Both the position numbers and the translations under genes were made by a program. A DNA stretch of 44,985 nucleotides from Pseudomonadota bacterium (GTDB taxonomy: Bacteria > Myxococcota_A > UBA9042 > GCA-2863065). Below are positions 26,398 through 34,589 of the stretch, one piece after another. The notes under the pieces were generated by a model that saw nothing but the letters and a program-made list of their open reading frames with translations, was not told where the DNA came from and made no database searches. Positions within the stretch are counted from its first letter, which is position 1. Each line of letters opens with the position of its first letter. Where the stretch lies: the NCBI GenBank assembly GCA_005776585.1, contig SXOX01000270.1, positions 1 through 44,985 of the forward strand. Direction: 5' to 3'.

Positions 26398-27720
26398 ATG
26401 CGCATCGTAGTCATGGGAACAGGGTACGTCGGGCTCGTGAGCGGAGCCTGCTTTGCCGATCTTGGCAATGACGTCGTCTGCGTCGACGTGGACCCCAAGA
26501 AAGTCCAAGCGCTCGACGCGGGCAAGATCCCGATCTACGAGCCGGGGCTCGAGGAGATCGTCGCCCGCAACCGGCGCGAGGGGCGGCTCACGTTCACGAC
26601 CGACGGCACCGAGGCGCTGGGCACAGCCGATCTGGCCTTCATCGCCGTCGGCACGCCCTCGAGTCACGACGGCACGGCCGACCTCACCTACGTCTGCCAG
26701 GTCGCCGAGGCCATCGGCAAGGCGCTCCGCAAGCCGGGCACGATCGTGGTGACGAAGAGCACGGTGCCGATCGGCACCAACGGCAAGGTGCGCGAGCTGA
26801 TCGCGGGCGCAACTCAGCTGCCGTTTCACGTCGTGTCCAATCCGGAGTTCCTGAAGGAGGGCGCGGCCATCAACGACTTCATGAAGCCCGATCGCATCGT
26901 CGTGGGCTCGAGCTCACCCGAGGCGGCGGCCGTCATGGACGAGCTCTACGCGCCGCTCGTGCGCACGGGCGCGCCGGTCATCCATATGGACATCCCGTCG
27001 GCCGAGATGACCAAGTACGCGGCCAACGCCATGCTCGCGACCCGCATCTCGTTCATGAACGAGATCGCCAACCTGTGCGACCGCGTCGGCGCGGACGTCC
27101 ACCAGGTCCGTCGCGGCATCGGCACCGACCCGCGCGTTGGCAAGCACTTCCTCTTCCCGGGAGTGGGCTACGGCGGCTCGTGCTTCCCCAAGGACGTGCG
27201 GGCGCTGATGGGCACGGGCCGTCGCGTTGGCCTCAGCATGCGGGTCATCGAGGCCGTAGACAGCGTCAACGAGGACCAGAAGCACGTCATGGTCGCACAG
27301 GTCCAGTCCGCGCTCGGCGAGGATCTGCGCGGCAAGCGGCTCGCCGTGTGGGGGCTCGCATTCAAGGCGCAGACCGACGACATGCGCGAGGCGCCGAGCA
27401 TCACCATCCTCGAGGCCTTGCTCGCAGCGGGCGCCTCGATCCGGGCCTTCGATCCGCAGTCCGCGGAGACCGCGCACGCCGTCTTTGGCGATCGCATCAC
27501 CTACGGCAAGAACCCGTACGACGTGTTGCCCGAGGCGGACGCCCTGCTGGTCATCACCGATTGGTCGGAGTTCCGCATGCCAGACTGGACGCGGGTCAAG
27601 GCCGCCATGGGGCCGCGCCCGGTCGTGTTCGACGGCCGCAACCTCTACGAGGGGGCCAAGCTCCGCGAGCACGGCTTCACCATGTACACCATCGGTCGCG
27701 GTGTCTGGCTTGCAGCCTAG
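26398..27720 (+). CDS. ugd: UDP-glucose 6-dehydrogenase
   Basis: The enzyme oxidises UDP-glucose to UDP-glucuronate with two NAD+, in the cytoplasm, supplying acidic sugars for exopolysaccharide and envelope glycans. The 440-residue protein begins with the Rossmann motif MGTGYVGLVSGACFADLG and VDVD. The central segment has EFLKEGAAINDFMKPDRIVVG, and the catalytic cysteine is Cys262 in GYGGSCFPKD. The C-terminal UDP-binding domain has WGLAFKAQTDDMREAPS and LVITDWSEF. Length and order of motifs are standard. Ribosome site AAGGAGG at suitable spacing fixes the ATG. It stands alone between the AAA/TPR gene and the CobA-HemD gene, though glf and a membrane glycosyltransferase are about 8 kb away. 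Very secure. Confidence 0.96.
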   Translation: MRIVVMGTGYVGLVSGACFADLGNDVVCVDVDPKKVQALDAGKIPIYEPGLEEIVARNRREGRLTFTTDGTEALGTADLAFIAVGTPSSHDGTADLTYVCQVAEAIGKALRKPGTIVVTKSTVPIGTNGKVRELIAGATQLPFHVVSNPEFLKEGAAINDFMKPDRIVVGSSSPEAAAVMDELYAPLVRTGAPVIHMDIPSAEMTKYAANAMLATRISFMNEIANLCDRVGADVHQVRRGIGTDPRVGKHFLFPGVGYGGSCFPKDVRALMGTGRRVGLSMRVIEAVDSVNEDQKHVMVAQVQSALGEDLRGKRLAVWGLAFKAQTDDMREAPSITILEALLAAGASIRAFDPQSAETAHAVFGDRITYGKNPYDVLPEADALLVITDWSEFRMPDWTRVKAAMGPRPVVFDGRNLYEGAKLREHGFTMYTIGRGVWLAA

Positions 27721-27753
27721 GCTCCCTTTTCTGGCGCGCGCGCGCCTTCCCGC

Positions 27754-27759
27754 TAAGCT
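27754..27759 (+). promoter_or_regulatory. Possible -10 box of a leaderless cobA-hemD transcript
   Basis: TAAGCT ends 6 bases before the GTG at 27766, the same distance as in the better leaderless candidates. The -35 region is poor (TTCTGG or TCTGGC near 27729-27735), and a 14-base GC palindrome (27733-27746) fills the spacer. Confidence 0.25.
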
Positions 27760-27765
27760 CTCCTC

Positions 27766-29307
27766 GTGAACGACGAACTCAAGAAGGGCGCAGGACTCGT
27801 CAGCCTGGTCGGCGCCGGGCCAGGCGATCCCGGCCTGCTCACGCGCAAGGCCGTAGCGCGGCTCGAACAGGCGGACGTCGTGGTTCACGACGAGCTCGTC
27901 TCGGCCGGCATCCTCGCACTCGTGCGACCGGGCGCCGAGGTGGTCCATCGCCGTGAGATCGGCGACGGCAGCCAAGACGCGCTCAACCAGCACCTCGTGC
28001 GCCTCTCGCGCCGGGGCAAGACGGTCGTGCGGCTCAAGGGCGGCGATCCGGTCCTGTTCGGGCGCGGCGCCGAGGAGGCCGAGGTCCTCGCCGCTGCCGG
28101 CATCCCCTGGGACGTCGTGCCCGGCGTCTCCGCCGGCCTCGCCGTGGCCGCCTACGCGGGCATCCCGCTCACGCACCGCAAGTACGCCTCGCAGGTCATC
28201 TTCGTCACCGGTCACGAGGATCCCGGAAAGCAGGACGCGGCCATCGCCTGGGACCGCGTCGTGCGCGCCGGTGGCACCCTCGTGGTCTTCATGGCGGTGC
28301 GGCGGCTCCCGGACGTCGTTCTGGAGCTGCGCAAGGCCGGCGCCGAGGCCCAAACACCTGTCGCCGTCATCGAATGGGGCACGACGCCGCGCCAGCGCAC
28401 GGTCGTCGGTGACCTGTCAGACATCGTAGACCTCGCCCAGTCGCAGGGGCTCGATCACCCGGCCCTCGTCGTCGTCGGCGCGGTCGTCAAGCTCCGCGAG
28501 CGCCTCGCGTGGTTCGATCGTCGCCCGCTGTGGGGTCGTCGCGTGCTCGTCACACGCGCGCCCGATCAAGCACCCGCGCTGGTCGAATCGCTCCGCGACG
28601 TGGGCGCGGGCGTGCTCCAGTTGCCGGTGCTGGAGTTTCAACCGCCAGAGAGCGTAGCCCCAGTCGAGCAGGCCATCACGGACCTCCGCACGGGCGCCTT
28701 CGACTGGGTCGTCTTCACGAGTAAGAACGGCGTCGACACGTTCGTCGCGGCCCTTCACGCGCGGGGCTACGATCTGCGCGTCTTCGGGCGCGCCAAGGTC
28801 GCCTGCATCGGACCCGCAACGGCGGAGGCCTTGCGCAAGCACGGCATCGTCGCCGATCTCGTCCCCAAGGACTTTCGCTCCGAGGGCCTGCGTGACGCGC
28901 TGCTCGCCGGTCGCGGCGTCCGTGGGCAGCGCTTCCTGTTGCTGCGCGCGGAGGTGGGGCGTGACGTGCTGCCGGATACGCTCCGCGAGGCCGGAGCCAT
29001 CGTCGATCTGGTGGCCACCTATCGCACGGTGCGGCCCGGGCTCTCCGGCGATCGGGCGCGACAGCACATCGAGCTCAGCGATACGGTCACGTTCACGAGC
29101 CCCTCGTCGCTCGAGAACCTGCTGGCCATGCTCGGCGAGCGGGGCGAGGATCTGCTCGCGCAGCGCACCCTCGCCTGCATCGGGCCGATCACGGCGCAGG
29201 CGCTTGCCGCGCGCGGGCTCACCGCGACCATCACCGCGCGTGTCGCGACGGTCGCCGGGCTCGTCGATGCGCTCGTCGACGACGCGCGGACCCGGACCCG
29301 CACCTGA
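27766..29307 (+). CDS. cobA-hemD: Fused uroporphyrinogen-III C-methyltransferase / uroporphyrinogen-III synthase
   Basis: The 513-residue protein joins two enzymes of tetrapyrrole synthesis. Residues about 10-245 are the SAM-dependent methyltransferase that makes precorrin-2 for siroheme or cobalamin: GAGPGDPGLLT at 16-26, VRLKGGDPVLFGRG near 87-100, VPGVSAGLAVAAYAGIPLTHR and a C-terminal MAVRR-x-TPVAVIEWGT segment. Residues about 255-505 are HemD, which closes hydroxymethylbilane to uroporphyrinogen III: GRRVLVTRAPDQ, VVFTSKNGV, CIGPATAEALRKHG and VTFTSPSSLENLL. The fusion is known from several bacterial groups, so it is not itself new. The start is GTG at 27766 with no ribosome site and a possible -10 box 6 bases before it. 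RibF begins within 5 bases of its stop, so this gene heads a run of four coupled genes. Confidence 0.93.
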   Translation: MNDELKKGAGLVSLVGAGPGDPGLLTRKAVARLEQADVVVHDELVSAGILALVRPGAEVVHRREIGDGSQDALNQHLVRLSRRGKTVVRLKGGDPVLFGRGAEEAEVLAAAGIPWDVVPGVSAGLAVAAYAGIPLTHRKYASQVIFVTGHEDPGKQDAAIAWDRVVRAGGTLVVFMAVRRLPDVVLELRKAGAEAQTPVAVIEWGTTPRQRTVVGDLSDIVDLAQSQGLDHPALVVVGAVVKLRERLAWFDRRPLWGRRVLVTRAPDQAPALVESLRDVGAGVLQLPVLEFQPPESVAPVEQAITDLRTGAFDWVVFTSKNGVDTFVAALHARGYDLRVFGRAKVACIGPATAEALRKHGIVADLVPKDFRSEGLRDALLAGRGVRGQRFLLLRAEVGRDVLPDTLREAGAIVDLVATYRTVRPGLSGDRARQHIELSDTVTFTSPSSLENLLAMLGERGEDLLAQRTLACIGPITAQALAARGLTATITARVATVAGLVDALVDDARTRTRT

Positions 29308-29312
29308 GCGTG

Positions 29313-30254
29313 ATGGCACGACTCATCTCCGGACTCGACGCCTTCCCCCAGGGCCAGCCTGCGCCCGTGCTCACGTTTGGCAATTTCGACGGCGTCCATT
29401 TGGGCCACCGCGCATTGGCCGCGCACGTCATCGCCGCCGCGAAGGCGCGCAATGGGACGAGCGTGCTGCTCACGTTTCGCCCCTTGCCGGCCAAGATCCT
29501 GCACCCCGATCGCGCGCCGGCGCTCATTACGGGCTACGAGGAGAAGCTCGCTCTACTTGCCGGCACGGGCGTCGATCTCGTCTGGGAGGTCCCCTTCGAC
29601 CGCGACTTCAGCGACTGGAGCGCGGAGGCCTTCGTCCGCGCGCTGCTCGTCGAGCGCGCTGGCGTCGCCCATGTGGTCCTCGGCCCCGACGCGCAGTTTG
29701 GCAAGGGTCGCGCCGGCAATCGCGCGCTGCTCGATCGCCTTGGACCCGAGCTCGGCTTCACCGTCGAGTCGGTCGCGCCGCTGCGCCTCGGCGAGCACGT
29801 CGCGTCGTCGACGCTGCTCCGGCGCACGATCGCCCAAGACGGCGACGTGGTCCTCGCGCGCGCGCTCCTCGGTCGACCGTTCACGCTCACCGGCGACGTC
29901 GTCCGCGGTCATCAGCGCGGGCGCCTCTTGGGCTTCCCGACAGCCAACGTTCGTCCGCTCGGCGAGCTGCTGCCACGGTTCGGGGTCTACGCCTGCGTCG
30001 CGCGCCGCGTGACGGGCGAGGCGCACTGGGCGGTCGTCAATGTCGGCAAGAAGCCGACCTTCGGCCCGGACGATCCTCCGACGGTCGAGGCCTATCTTCT
30101 CGACTTCACAGGCGACCTCTACGGCGAGCGGCTCTCGCTCGAGCTGACGGACCACGTACGCGATGAGCGCCGGTTCGATTCGCTGGACGCGCTCAAGGCG
30201 CAGATTGCTGACGACGTTTTTCGCACGCGCGCGCTGCTGCGAGCACGGGCGTGA
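29313..30254 (+). CDS. ribF: Bifunctional riboflavin kinase / FAD synthetase
   Basis: RibF phosphorylates riboflavin to FMN and adenylylates FMN to FAD. In this 313-residue protein the N-terminal nucleotidyltransferase half has GNFDGVHLGH (residues 23-32), LGPDAQFGKGRAGN and the SSTLLRRTI segment. The C-terminal kinase half has GHQRGRLLGFPTAN (about 200-213) and NVGKKPTF, with the conserved acidic EAYLLDFTGDLYG end. Length is normal. GTG at 29310 directly precedes the ATG at 29313, so either may start; there is no ribosome site and translation likely continues from the gene before it, which stops at 29307. It overlaps aroE by 4 bases (GTGA). Confidence 0.94.
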   Translation: MARLISGLDAFPQGQPAPVLTFGNFDGVHLGHRALAAHVIAAAKARNGTSVLLTFRPLPAKILHPDRAPALITGYEEKLALLAGTGVDLVWEVPFDRDFSDWSAEAFVRALLVERAGVAHVVLGPDAQFGKGRAGNRALLDRLGPELGFTVESVAPLRLGEHVASSTLLRRTIAQDGDVVLARALLGRPFTLTGDVVRGHQRGRLLGFPTANVRPLGELLPRFGVYACVARRVTGEAHWAVVNVGKKPTFGPDDPPTVEAYLLDFTGDLYGERLSLELTDHVRDERRFDSLDALKAQIADDVFRTRALLRARA

Positions 30255-31084
30255 TTCGCCTCGGCCTCTTGGGCGAGCGCATCGCATACTCGCGTTCTCC
30301 GGCGCTGCACCAGGCCGCGTTCGTCGCCGCCGGTCTCGCCGGGAGCTACGAGCTCGTCCCGTGCCCTCCGGAGTCCGCCACGGCGACGATCGCGGCGTGC
30401 CGCGCTGCCGGCTTTCGAGGCCTGAACGTGACCGTGCCCCACAAGCAGCGGGCGCTGGCCCAGTGCGACGCGCTGCGCCCTGCCGCGGCGCAAACCGGGG
30501 CGGTCAACACGCTCGTCTTTGCCCCCGACGGCACGACGACGGGCGACAACACCGATGTCGCCGGTTTCCTCGCCGGGCTTCCGACAGAGCTCGAGCTCTC
30601 GGGGCGCACGGCCCTCGTCCTCGGCGCGGGCGGCGCGGCACGCGCGGTCGTCGCGGCGCTTCGGACGACGCCGCTCGGGCGAATCGTGGTCACCGCACGC
30701 CGCCTGGAGCAGGCGCAGTCGCTCGGAGCCGAGGCCGTGCCCTGGACTGAGTCGGCGCTGGCCCCGCTCTGCCCGGCCCTGGTCGTCAACGCGACCCCGG
30801 CTGGCACGAACGCTGAGCGCAGCTCGTCGCGCTGGAGCGAGGCGTGCGCGCTCTTTGGCGCCCTGCCCTTCGGGTCCTGGGACCGGCCGTTTGCCTACGA
30901 TCTCGTCTACGTGCCCGCCATAACCCCGTTCTTGGCGATCGCAGTCGCCGCAGGCTGTCCAACCCAGGGCGGGCGCGCCATGCTGGTCCACCAGGCCGTG
31001 CTCGCGTTCGAGGCCTTCACCGGCGTCCCCGCGAGCATGGTCGTCGGCGCCATGGACCGTGCGTTCGCCGAATCCCTGCCGTGA
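30251..31084 (+). CDS. aroE: Shikimate dehydrogenase
   Basis: AroE reduces 3-dehydroshikimate to shikimate with NADPH in aromatic amino-acid synthesis. The 277-residue protein has the shikimate-binding SRSP (14-17), the catalytic Lys in NVTVPHKQ (about 59-66), GDNTDVAGF (about 98-106) and the NADP-binding GAGGAARAV (about 126-134), followed by NATPAGT and the C-terminal QGGRAMLVHQAVLAFE helix. All key residues are in place. The GTG start at 30251 overlaps the ribF stop (GTGA), and its own stop overlaps the next GTG in the same way. This suggests coupled translation across ribF, aroE and the transporter. Together with pabB on the opposite strand nearby it is the only aromatic pathway gene in the window. 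Confidence 0.95.
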   Translation: MIRLGLLGERIAYSRSPALHQAAFVAAGLAGSYELVPCPPESATATIAACRAAGFRGLNVTVPHKQRALAQCDALRPAAAQTGAVNTLVFAPDGTTTGDNTDVAGFLAGLPTELELSGRTALVLGAGGAARAVVAALRTTPLGRIVVTARRLEQAQSLGAEAVPWTESALAPLCPALVVNATPAGTNAERSSSRWSEACALFGALPFGSWDRPFAYDLVYVPAITPFLAIAVAAGCPTQGGRAMLVHQAVLAFEAFTGVPASMVVGAMDRAFAESLP

Positions 31085-31965
31085 CGGCCCACGTCCCCAC
31101 GCGCATCATCGTCGCGCTCGTCGTCGTCCAGGTCATCTTTGGGGTCTGGCCGGTCGTCGGCGCCGTGCTTCTCGAGACGCTGAACCCGGCGCAGCTCATC
31201 GCGTTTCGCACGATCTTCGGCGGCGTGACTCTCGTGCTCGTGTTTGGCCGCTTCCGGCCGAGCGGCCGCGACGCCGTGGAGCTCGCCTTCCTCGGCGCCT
31301 TGGGCGTGGCCTCCAATCAGCTCTTCTTCGCCGAGGGGCTCTACCGCGCGGGACCCATCAACGCCGCGGTGCTGTCGCCGCTCATCGCGCCGTGCACTCT
31401 GCTCATGGCCGTGCTCGCGCGGACGGAGCGACCGACCCGGCCGCGGCTCATCGGCATGGCGGTCGCGTTCCTGGGCGCGCTCTGGCTCGTCGGAGTCGAG
31501 CGCTTCGAGACGAGCGCCGAGCGCACGACTGGGAACCTCCTGCTGCTCGCCAGCTCGCTTTGTTATGGCGCCTATTTGGCGTGGTCGCCGGCCACGATAG
31601 CCCGGCTCGGCGCTTTTCGCGTCGTGGCGTGGGTCTACGTCTTCGCGGCCCTCGAAGCGCTCCCATGGACCGCCCCCGAGCTGAGCACAATCCCGTGGCA
31701 CGCCCTGGGCCCCCGCGAGCTCGGACTACTCGCTTTCGTGCTGCTCGGCCCGACGTTTTTGGCGTACGCGCTCAACGCCTATGCTCTCAAATCCGTCGAG
31801 AGCTCGGTCGTGGCGCTGTTCGTCTATCTGCAGCCAATCGTGGCCGTCGCGACCGAGTGGCTGTGGCGCGGCAAGGCCATCGAGCCCCGGACGGCCGCCG
31901 CGGCGCTCGTCATCTTCGTCGGCGTCGGGCTGTCTACGGGGACGCTCCGCGGTCGCGCACAGTGA
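31081..31965 (+). CDS. EamA/DMT-family transporter
   Basis: The 294-residue protein has about ten hydrophobic helices in two EamA repeats: residues about 8-135, with FGVWPVVGAVLLE and the helix NQLFFAEGLYRAGPINAAVLSPLIAP, and about 150-285, with LLLLASSLCYGAYLAWSPATIARLGAF and ESSVVALFVYLQPIVAVATEWLW. DMT transporters export or import small metabolites such as amino acids through the inner membrane; the substrate is not predictable. The GTG start at 31081 overlaps the aroE stop (GTGA), which fixes it among several in-frame options, including a frame open from 30844. Its 3' end overlaps the convergent pabB gene by 32 bases. Confidence 0.88.
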   Translation: MTAHVPTRIIVALVVVQVIFGVWPVVGAVLLETLNPAQLIAFRTIFGGVTLVLVFGRFRPSGRDAVELAFLGALGVASNQLFFAEGLYRAGPINAAVLSPLIAPCTLLMAVLARTERPTRPRLIGMAVAFLGALWLVGVERFETSAERTTGNLLLLASSLCYGAYLAWSPATIARLGAFRVVAWVYVFAALEALPWTAPELSTIPWHALGPRELGLLAFVLLGPTFLAYALNAYALKSVESSVVALFVYLQPIVAVATEWLWRGKAIEPRTAAAALVIFVGVGLSTGTLRGRAQ

Positions 31966-33223
31966 GGAGGTCGAGGAACGCGCGGGCCTTCGTGACGGTC
32001 TCCGCGTACTCGGCGACGGGGTCGGAGTCGATGACGATGCCGCCGCCGACGCGGAGCGTCAGGTGCTCCGGAGAGACGATCGCCGTTCGAATCGGGATCG
32101 AGAACCGCGCGCATCGGCCACCGTGGGTGACGTAGCCCAGCGCGCCGCAGTAGGGCCCGCGGCGCTCGCCCTCGAGCTCGGCGATGAGCTGCATCGCGCG
32201 AACCTTGGGCGCACCCGTAATGGACCCGCCGGGGAACGTTGCACGGAGCACGTCGGTCAAGGTCGTCCCTGGGCGCGGCACGGCGGTAATGGTGCTCTCG
32301 AGGTGATAGACCGTCGGGTACGCGACGAGGTGCGCCAAGGACGCGACCCGCACCGAGCCGGGGACCGCCAGGCGTCCGAGGTCATTGCGTTCGAGGTCCA
32401 CGATCATCACGTGCTCGGCCTGATCCTTCCCTGAGGCGACGAGCGTCGCAGGGTCCGCCGTGCGAGGCAGCGTGCCCTTGAGCGGCCAGGTCGTGATGTG
32501 CCTCGCGAGGTCCACGTCGATGAATGCCTCGGGAGAATTCGACACGATCGCGGCGCGGTCGAGCGCGAGGAAAGCGCCGAAGGGCGCCGGATGACGTCGT
32601 CGCAGCCGAACATAGACGTCCGAGGCACGAACGCCCGCGGCGAGGTGCACATCGAGGCGCTGGCTCAGGTTGACCTGATACACCTCTCCTGCGCGCAAGT
32701 ACTCCAGTACGCGCCGGACCTGCGCCGCATAGGCGGCCTCGGTGTGCTGGAAACACATGGGGCCGACCGCGAGCGAGTGCGTCGTCACGGGCCGCGGCGC
32801 GACGCTGAACGCCTCGACCAGGCGCTCCGCGGCGAGCTCCGTAGTCGCTGTGAGCCAACCACGACCCGTCTCCCGATCGAAGGAGGCGACGGCGTCGTAC
32901 CGGCCAAACCAGCACTCGGGGAGGCAACCGGCCGGCAGTGGCGGCTGCTCCGGCACCGGCTCGAGGAACCGGGCGACGTCGTAGGAGAGGAACCCGACCG
33001 CATGAGGGACGGCCGAGTCGACCCACGCCCGCGCTGCGTCGAGCCAGCGCTCTAGCTCTGGCAACGGATCGCGGTCGGCCAACGAGAGCGCCTCGGAAGG
33101 CCAAGCTCCAAGGTGGTGAAAGCGCGCATGGGGACCCACCGTTGGGCCCGAATCCAGCCAGAACGCGCCGGGAGCGTCGCGTAGCGCCAGGAATGCGGCC
33201 TCGGGGGTCAGCTGCGGCGGCAA
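31934..33223 (-). CDS. pabB: Aminodeoxychorismate synthase component I
   Basis: PabB converts chorismate plus ammonia to 4-amino-4-deoxychorismate for folate. The 429-residue protein has the chorismate-enzyme core: EVYQVNLSQR, the PLKGTLPR motif with Lys249, the signature residue of PabB as opposed to anthranilate synthase, where Ala is found, DLERNDLGR, FPGGSITGAPKVRAM and GGGIVIDSDP at the end. No PabA glutaminase gene is adjacent. The start is uncertain: TTG at 33223 is the first standard start, but the frame is open further, and a CTG at 33253 would overlap the upstream stop as CTGA, as GTGA and ATGA do elsewhere in this window. The gene follows PP2C and a lipoprotein gene by 26 bases. 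Its end overlaps that of the EamA gene by 32 bases. Confidence 0.93.
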   Translation of the reverse strand: MPPQLTPEAAFLALRDAPGAFWLDSGPTVGPHARFHHLGAWPSEALSLADRDPLPELERWLDAARAWVDSAVPHAVGFLSYDVARFLEPVPEQPPLPAGCLPECWFGRYDAVASFDRETGRGWLTATTELAAERLVEAFSVAPRPVTTHSLAVGPMCFQHTEAAYAAQVRRVLEYLRAGEVYQVNLSQRLDVHLAAGVRASDVYVRLRRRHPAPFGAFLALDRAAIVSNSPEAFIDVDLARHITTWPLKGTLPRTADPATLVASGKDQAEHVMIVDLERNDLGRLAVPGSVRVASLAHLVAYPTVYHLESTITAVPRPGTTLTDVLRATFPGGSITGAPKVRAMQLIAELEGERRGPYCGALGYVTHGGRCARFSIPIRTAIVSPEHLTLRVGGGIVIDSDPVAEYAETVTKARAFLDLLTVRDRGASP

Positions 33224-33249
33224 GGGCCGCTCGATGAGCGCCTGAGGGC

Positions 33250-33714
33250 TCAGGGGACGGGGAGGCCTTGCGTCAGCGTGAACTCGCGGGTGTCGAAGGC
33301 CTGACTGGCACCGCCCAGGTCATCGATGGCCACGACCCGCAGGCGCAGCGGCGCGTTCGGATCGAGGTCCTGATCGTTGGCGCCCTTGGTCCGCCACAGC
33401 ACGAAGTGCGCGCGCCCCGTCGCCTCGTTGGAGGTCGTCACACCGACGTCGCCATGGCCGCCATGCACCGTGAGCGCGGTCGTGGAGCCGTTGGACGCGA
33501 CGAGATCGAAGTTCACGTCGACCGCGTTCTCCTCGTGATCGCGGACCCAGAAGACGATGGTGGCCTCTTTGGTCGCGGGGTCGTAGCTCAGCGGCCCGAC
33601 GGCCGTGACCTGCGGGACGGCGTTCTTGACGCGAATGGGGCGCGTACAACCGAGTGACGTCAGGCCCGCGGCCGCAATGGCGAGGAGCACAAGGGTGGTG
33701 GGGCGCACAGGCAC
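33250..33714 (-). CDS. Small lipoprotein with an Ig-like beta-sandwich, function unknown
   Basis: The 154-residue protein begins VPVRPTTLVLLAIAAAG and has lipobox SLGC at about Cys23. The mature part is beta-rich: VPQVTAVGPLSYDPATKEATIVFWVRD, then VNFDLVAS, FVLWRTKG and LRLRVVAIDDLGG, suggestive of one Ig-like or cadherin-like fold; no catalytic motif is present. Three starts are possible (TTG 33750, GTG 33714, GTG 33708). I chose GTG 33714 because promoter boxes end 7 bases before it, so it looks leaderless, and because the signal peptide then has the right length. It lies between the PP2C phosphatase and pabB genes on the same strand; a functional link to either is not evident. Confidence 0.65.
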   Translation of the reverse strand: MPVRPTTLVLLAIAAAGLTSLGCTRPIRVKNAVPQVTAVGPLSYDPATKEATIVFWVRDHEENAVDVNFDLVASNGSTTALTVHGGHGDVGVTTSNEATGRAHFVLWRTKGANDQDLDPNAPLRLRVVAIDDLGGASQAFDTREFTLTQGLPVP

Positions 33715-33721
33715 GGCGCGG

Positions 33722-33750
33722 ACCCTAGCCGTTGCGGTCGCCGATGACAA
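33722..33750 (-). promoter_or_regulatory. Candidate leaderless promoter of the small lipoprotein gene
   Basis: On the minus strand TTGTCA (33745-33750), a 17-base spacer and TAGGGT (33722-33727) end 7 bases before GTG at 33714. It also supports that start over TTG at 33750, which would lie within the -35 box. Confidence 0.5.
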
Positions 33751-33759
33751 GAGCGCCCT

Positions 33760-34458
33760 CTAGGGCGTGACGTGGAGCACGACCGCGGTCGCGTTGTCGT
33801 CACCGCCGGCGCTCTCGGCGAGTAGCACGATGGTGTCAGCAATGGCCTGTATGTCGTCGCCGTCGCAGAGCACGGTGCGGATCGTGGCCTCGGGGAGCAT
33901 CTCGCGGACGCCATCGGAGCACAGCAGGAAGCGGTCTCCGGGATCGATCCGCATCGGCCGCGTCGCTACCTGGACGTGCCCTGGCATGCCGACGTAGCTC
34001 GTCACTTTTCCGCGCGCGTCGCGATGGTCCGGGTTGAGCCGATGGAAGATCCCCTGACGCTCCAAATAAATCGGGCTGTCACCGATCGACAGCCAATAGC
34101 CGCGGCGCTCGCCGGGCAGCACGCCGATGAGCGCGAGGGTCGCGCCCGCCATCGTGTAAGCCTTGTCGGTCGCCGCGAGCTGACAGAGGTTCTCCGTCGT
34201 GCGCTTCAAGACCTGCTGAAGCAGCGGCCCCGGCTCGAAGGGGTCCGCAGGCGCCGTGAAGTAGAACAGCAACGAGTCGACGACCATCCACGAGGCCGCC
34301 TTACCTGAGCCCGTGCCGCCGACGCCGTCGCTCACGACGAAGAGGGAGCCGCGCCCCGCGCGCTCGACGTGCGGCTGGTCGAGATAGATGCGCCACGCGT
34401 CCTCGTTCTGCTTGCGCTTCTCTCCTTTGCGGCTGGCTCCGGCGGCGACGAGGCTCAT
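33760..34458 (-). CDS. PP2C-family serine/threonine phosphatase
   Basis: The 233-residue protein is a compact, soluble, Mg/Mn-dependent phosphatase of the Stp1 type, which removes phosphate from Ser/Thr residues and opposes eukaryotic-like kinases. Metal-binding and catalytic motifs are all seen: KRKQNEDAW near the start, FVVSDGVGGTGSGKAAS, GATLALIGV, IGDSPIYLER, LLCSDGVREML and GGDDNATAVVL at the end. No extra domain is attached. I chose the ATG at 34458 because the phosphatase begins there and a leaderless-type promoter (TTGACC, GATAAT) ends 7 bases before it; the frame is open to 34524. No kinase gene is in the window. It is divergent from the pilin gene. Confidence 0.92.
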   Translation of the reverse strand: MSLVAAGASRKGEKRKQNEDAWRIYLDQPHVERAGRGSLFVVSDGVGGTGSGKAASWMVVDSLLFYFTAPADPFEPGPLLQQVLKRTTENLCQLAATDKAYTMAGATLALIGVLPGERRGYWLSIGDSPIYLERQGIFHRLNPDHRDARGKVTSYVGMPGHVQVATRPMRIDPGDRFLLCSDGVREMLPEATIRTVLCDGDDIQAIADTIVLLAESAGGDDNATAVVLHVTP

Positions 34459-34465
34459 CGGCGGG

Positions 34466-34494
34466 ATTATCCTGGCGGCGTCGCGTGTGGTCAA
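34466..34494 (-). promoter_or_regulatory. Strong leaderless promoter candidate of the PP2C gene
   Basis: On the minus strand TTGACC (34489-34494, five of six consensus bases), a 17-base spacer and GATAAT (34466-34471, five of six) end 7 bases before the ATG at 34458, so the transcript would begin at the start codon. Confidence 0.6.
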
Positions 34495-34531
34495 AATCGT
34501 CGCAGGCATTGAGCCCAAGTGCACGTCGTTC

Positions 34532-34561
34532 TTGACGCCGAGCGACTCAGGTCCGTAGCAT
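34532..34561 (+). promoter_or_regulatory. Candidate promoter of the pilin gene
   Basis: TTGACG (34532-34537), an 18-base spacer and TAGCAT (34556-34561) are followed by a 28-base stretch carrying AGGAGCAGG just before the ATG at 34590. No sigma-54-type sequence was seen, though some myxobacterial pilins use one. Confidence 0.4.
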
Positions 34562-34589
34562 GGGCCCTGGGTGGGGTCGGAGGAGCAGG

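Noticed and set aside
27733..27746. Palindrome GGCGCGCGCGCGCC before the cobA-hemD gene
   Set aside because: There is no T-run on either side in the right polarity for a terminator; alternating GC palindromes are expected in such GC-rich DNA.
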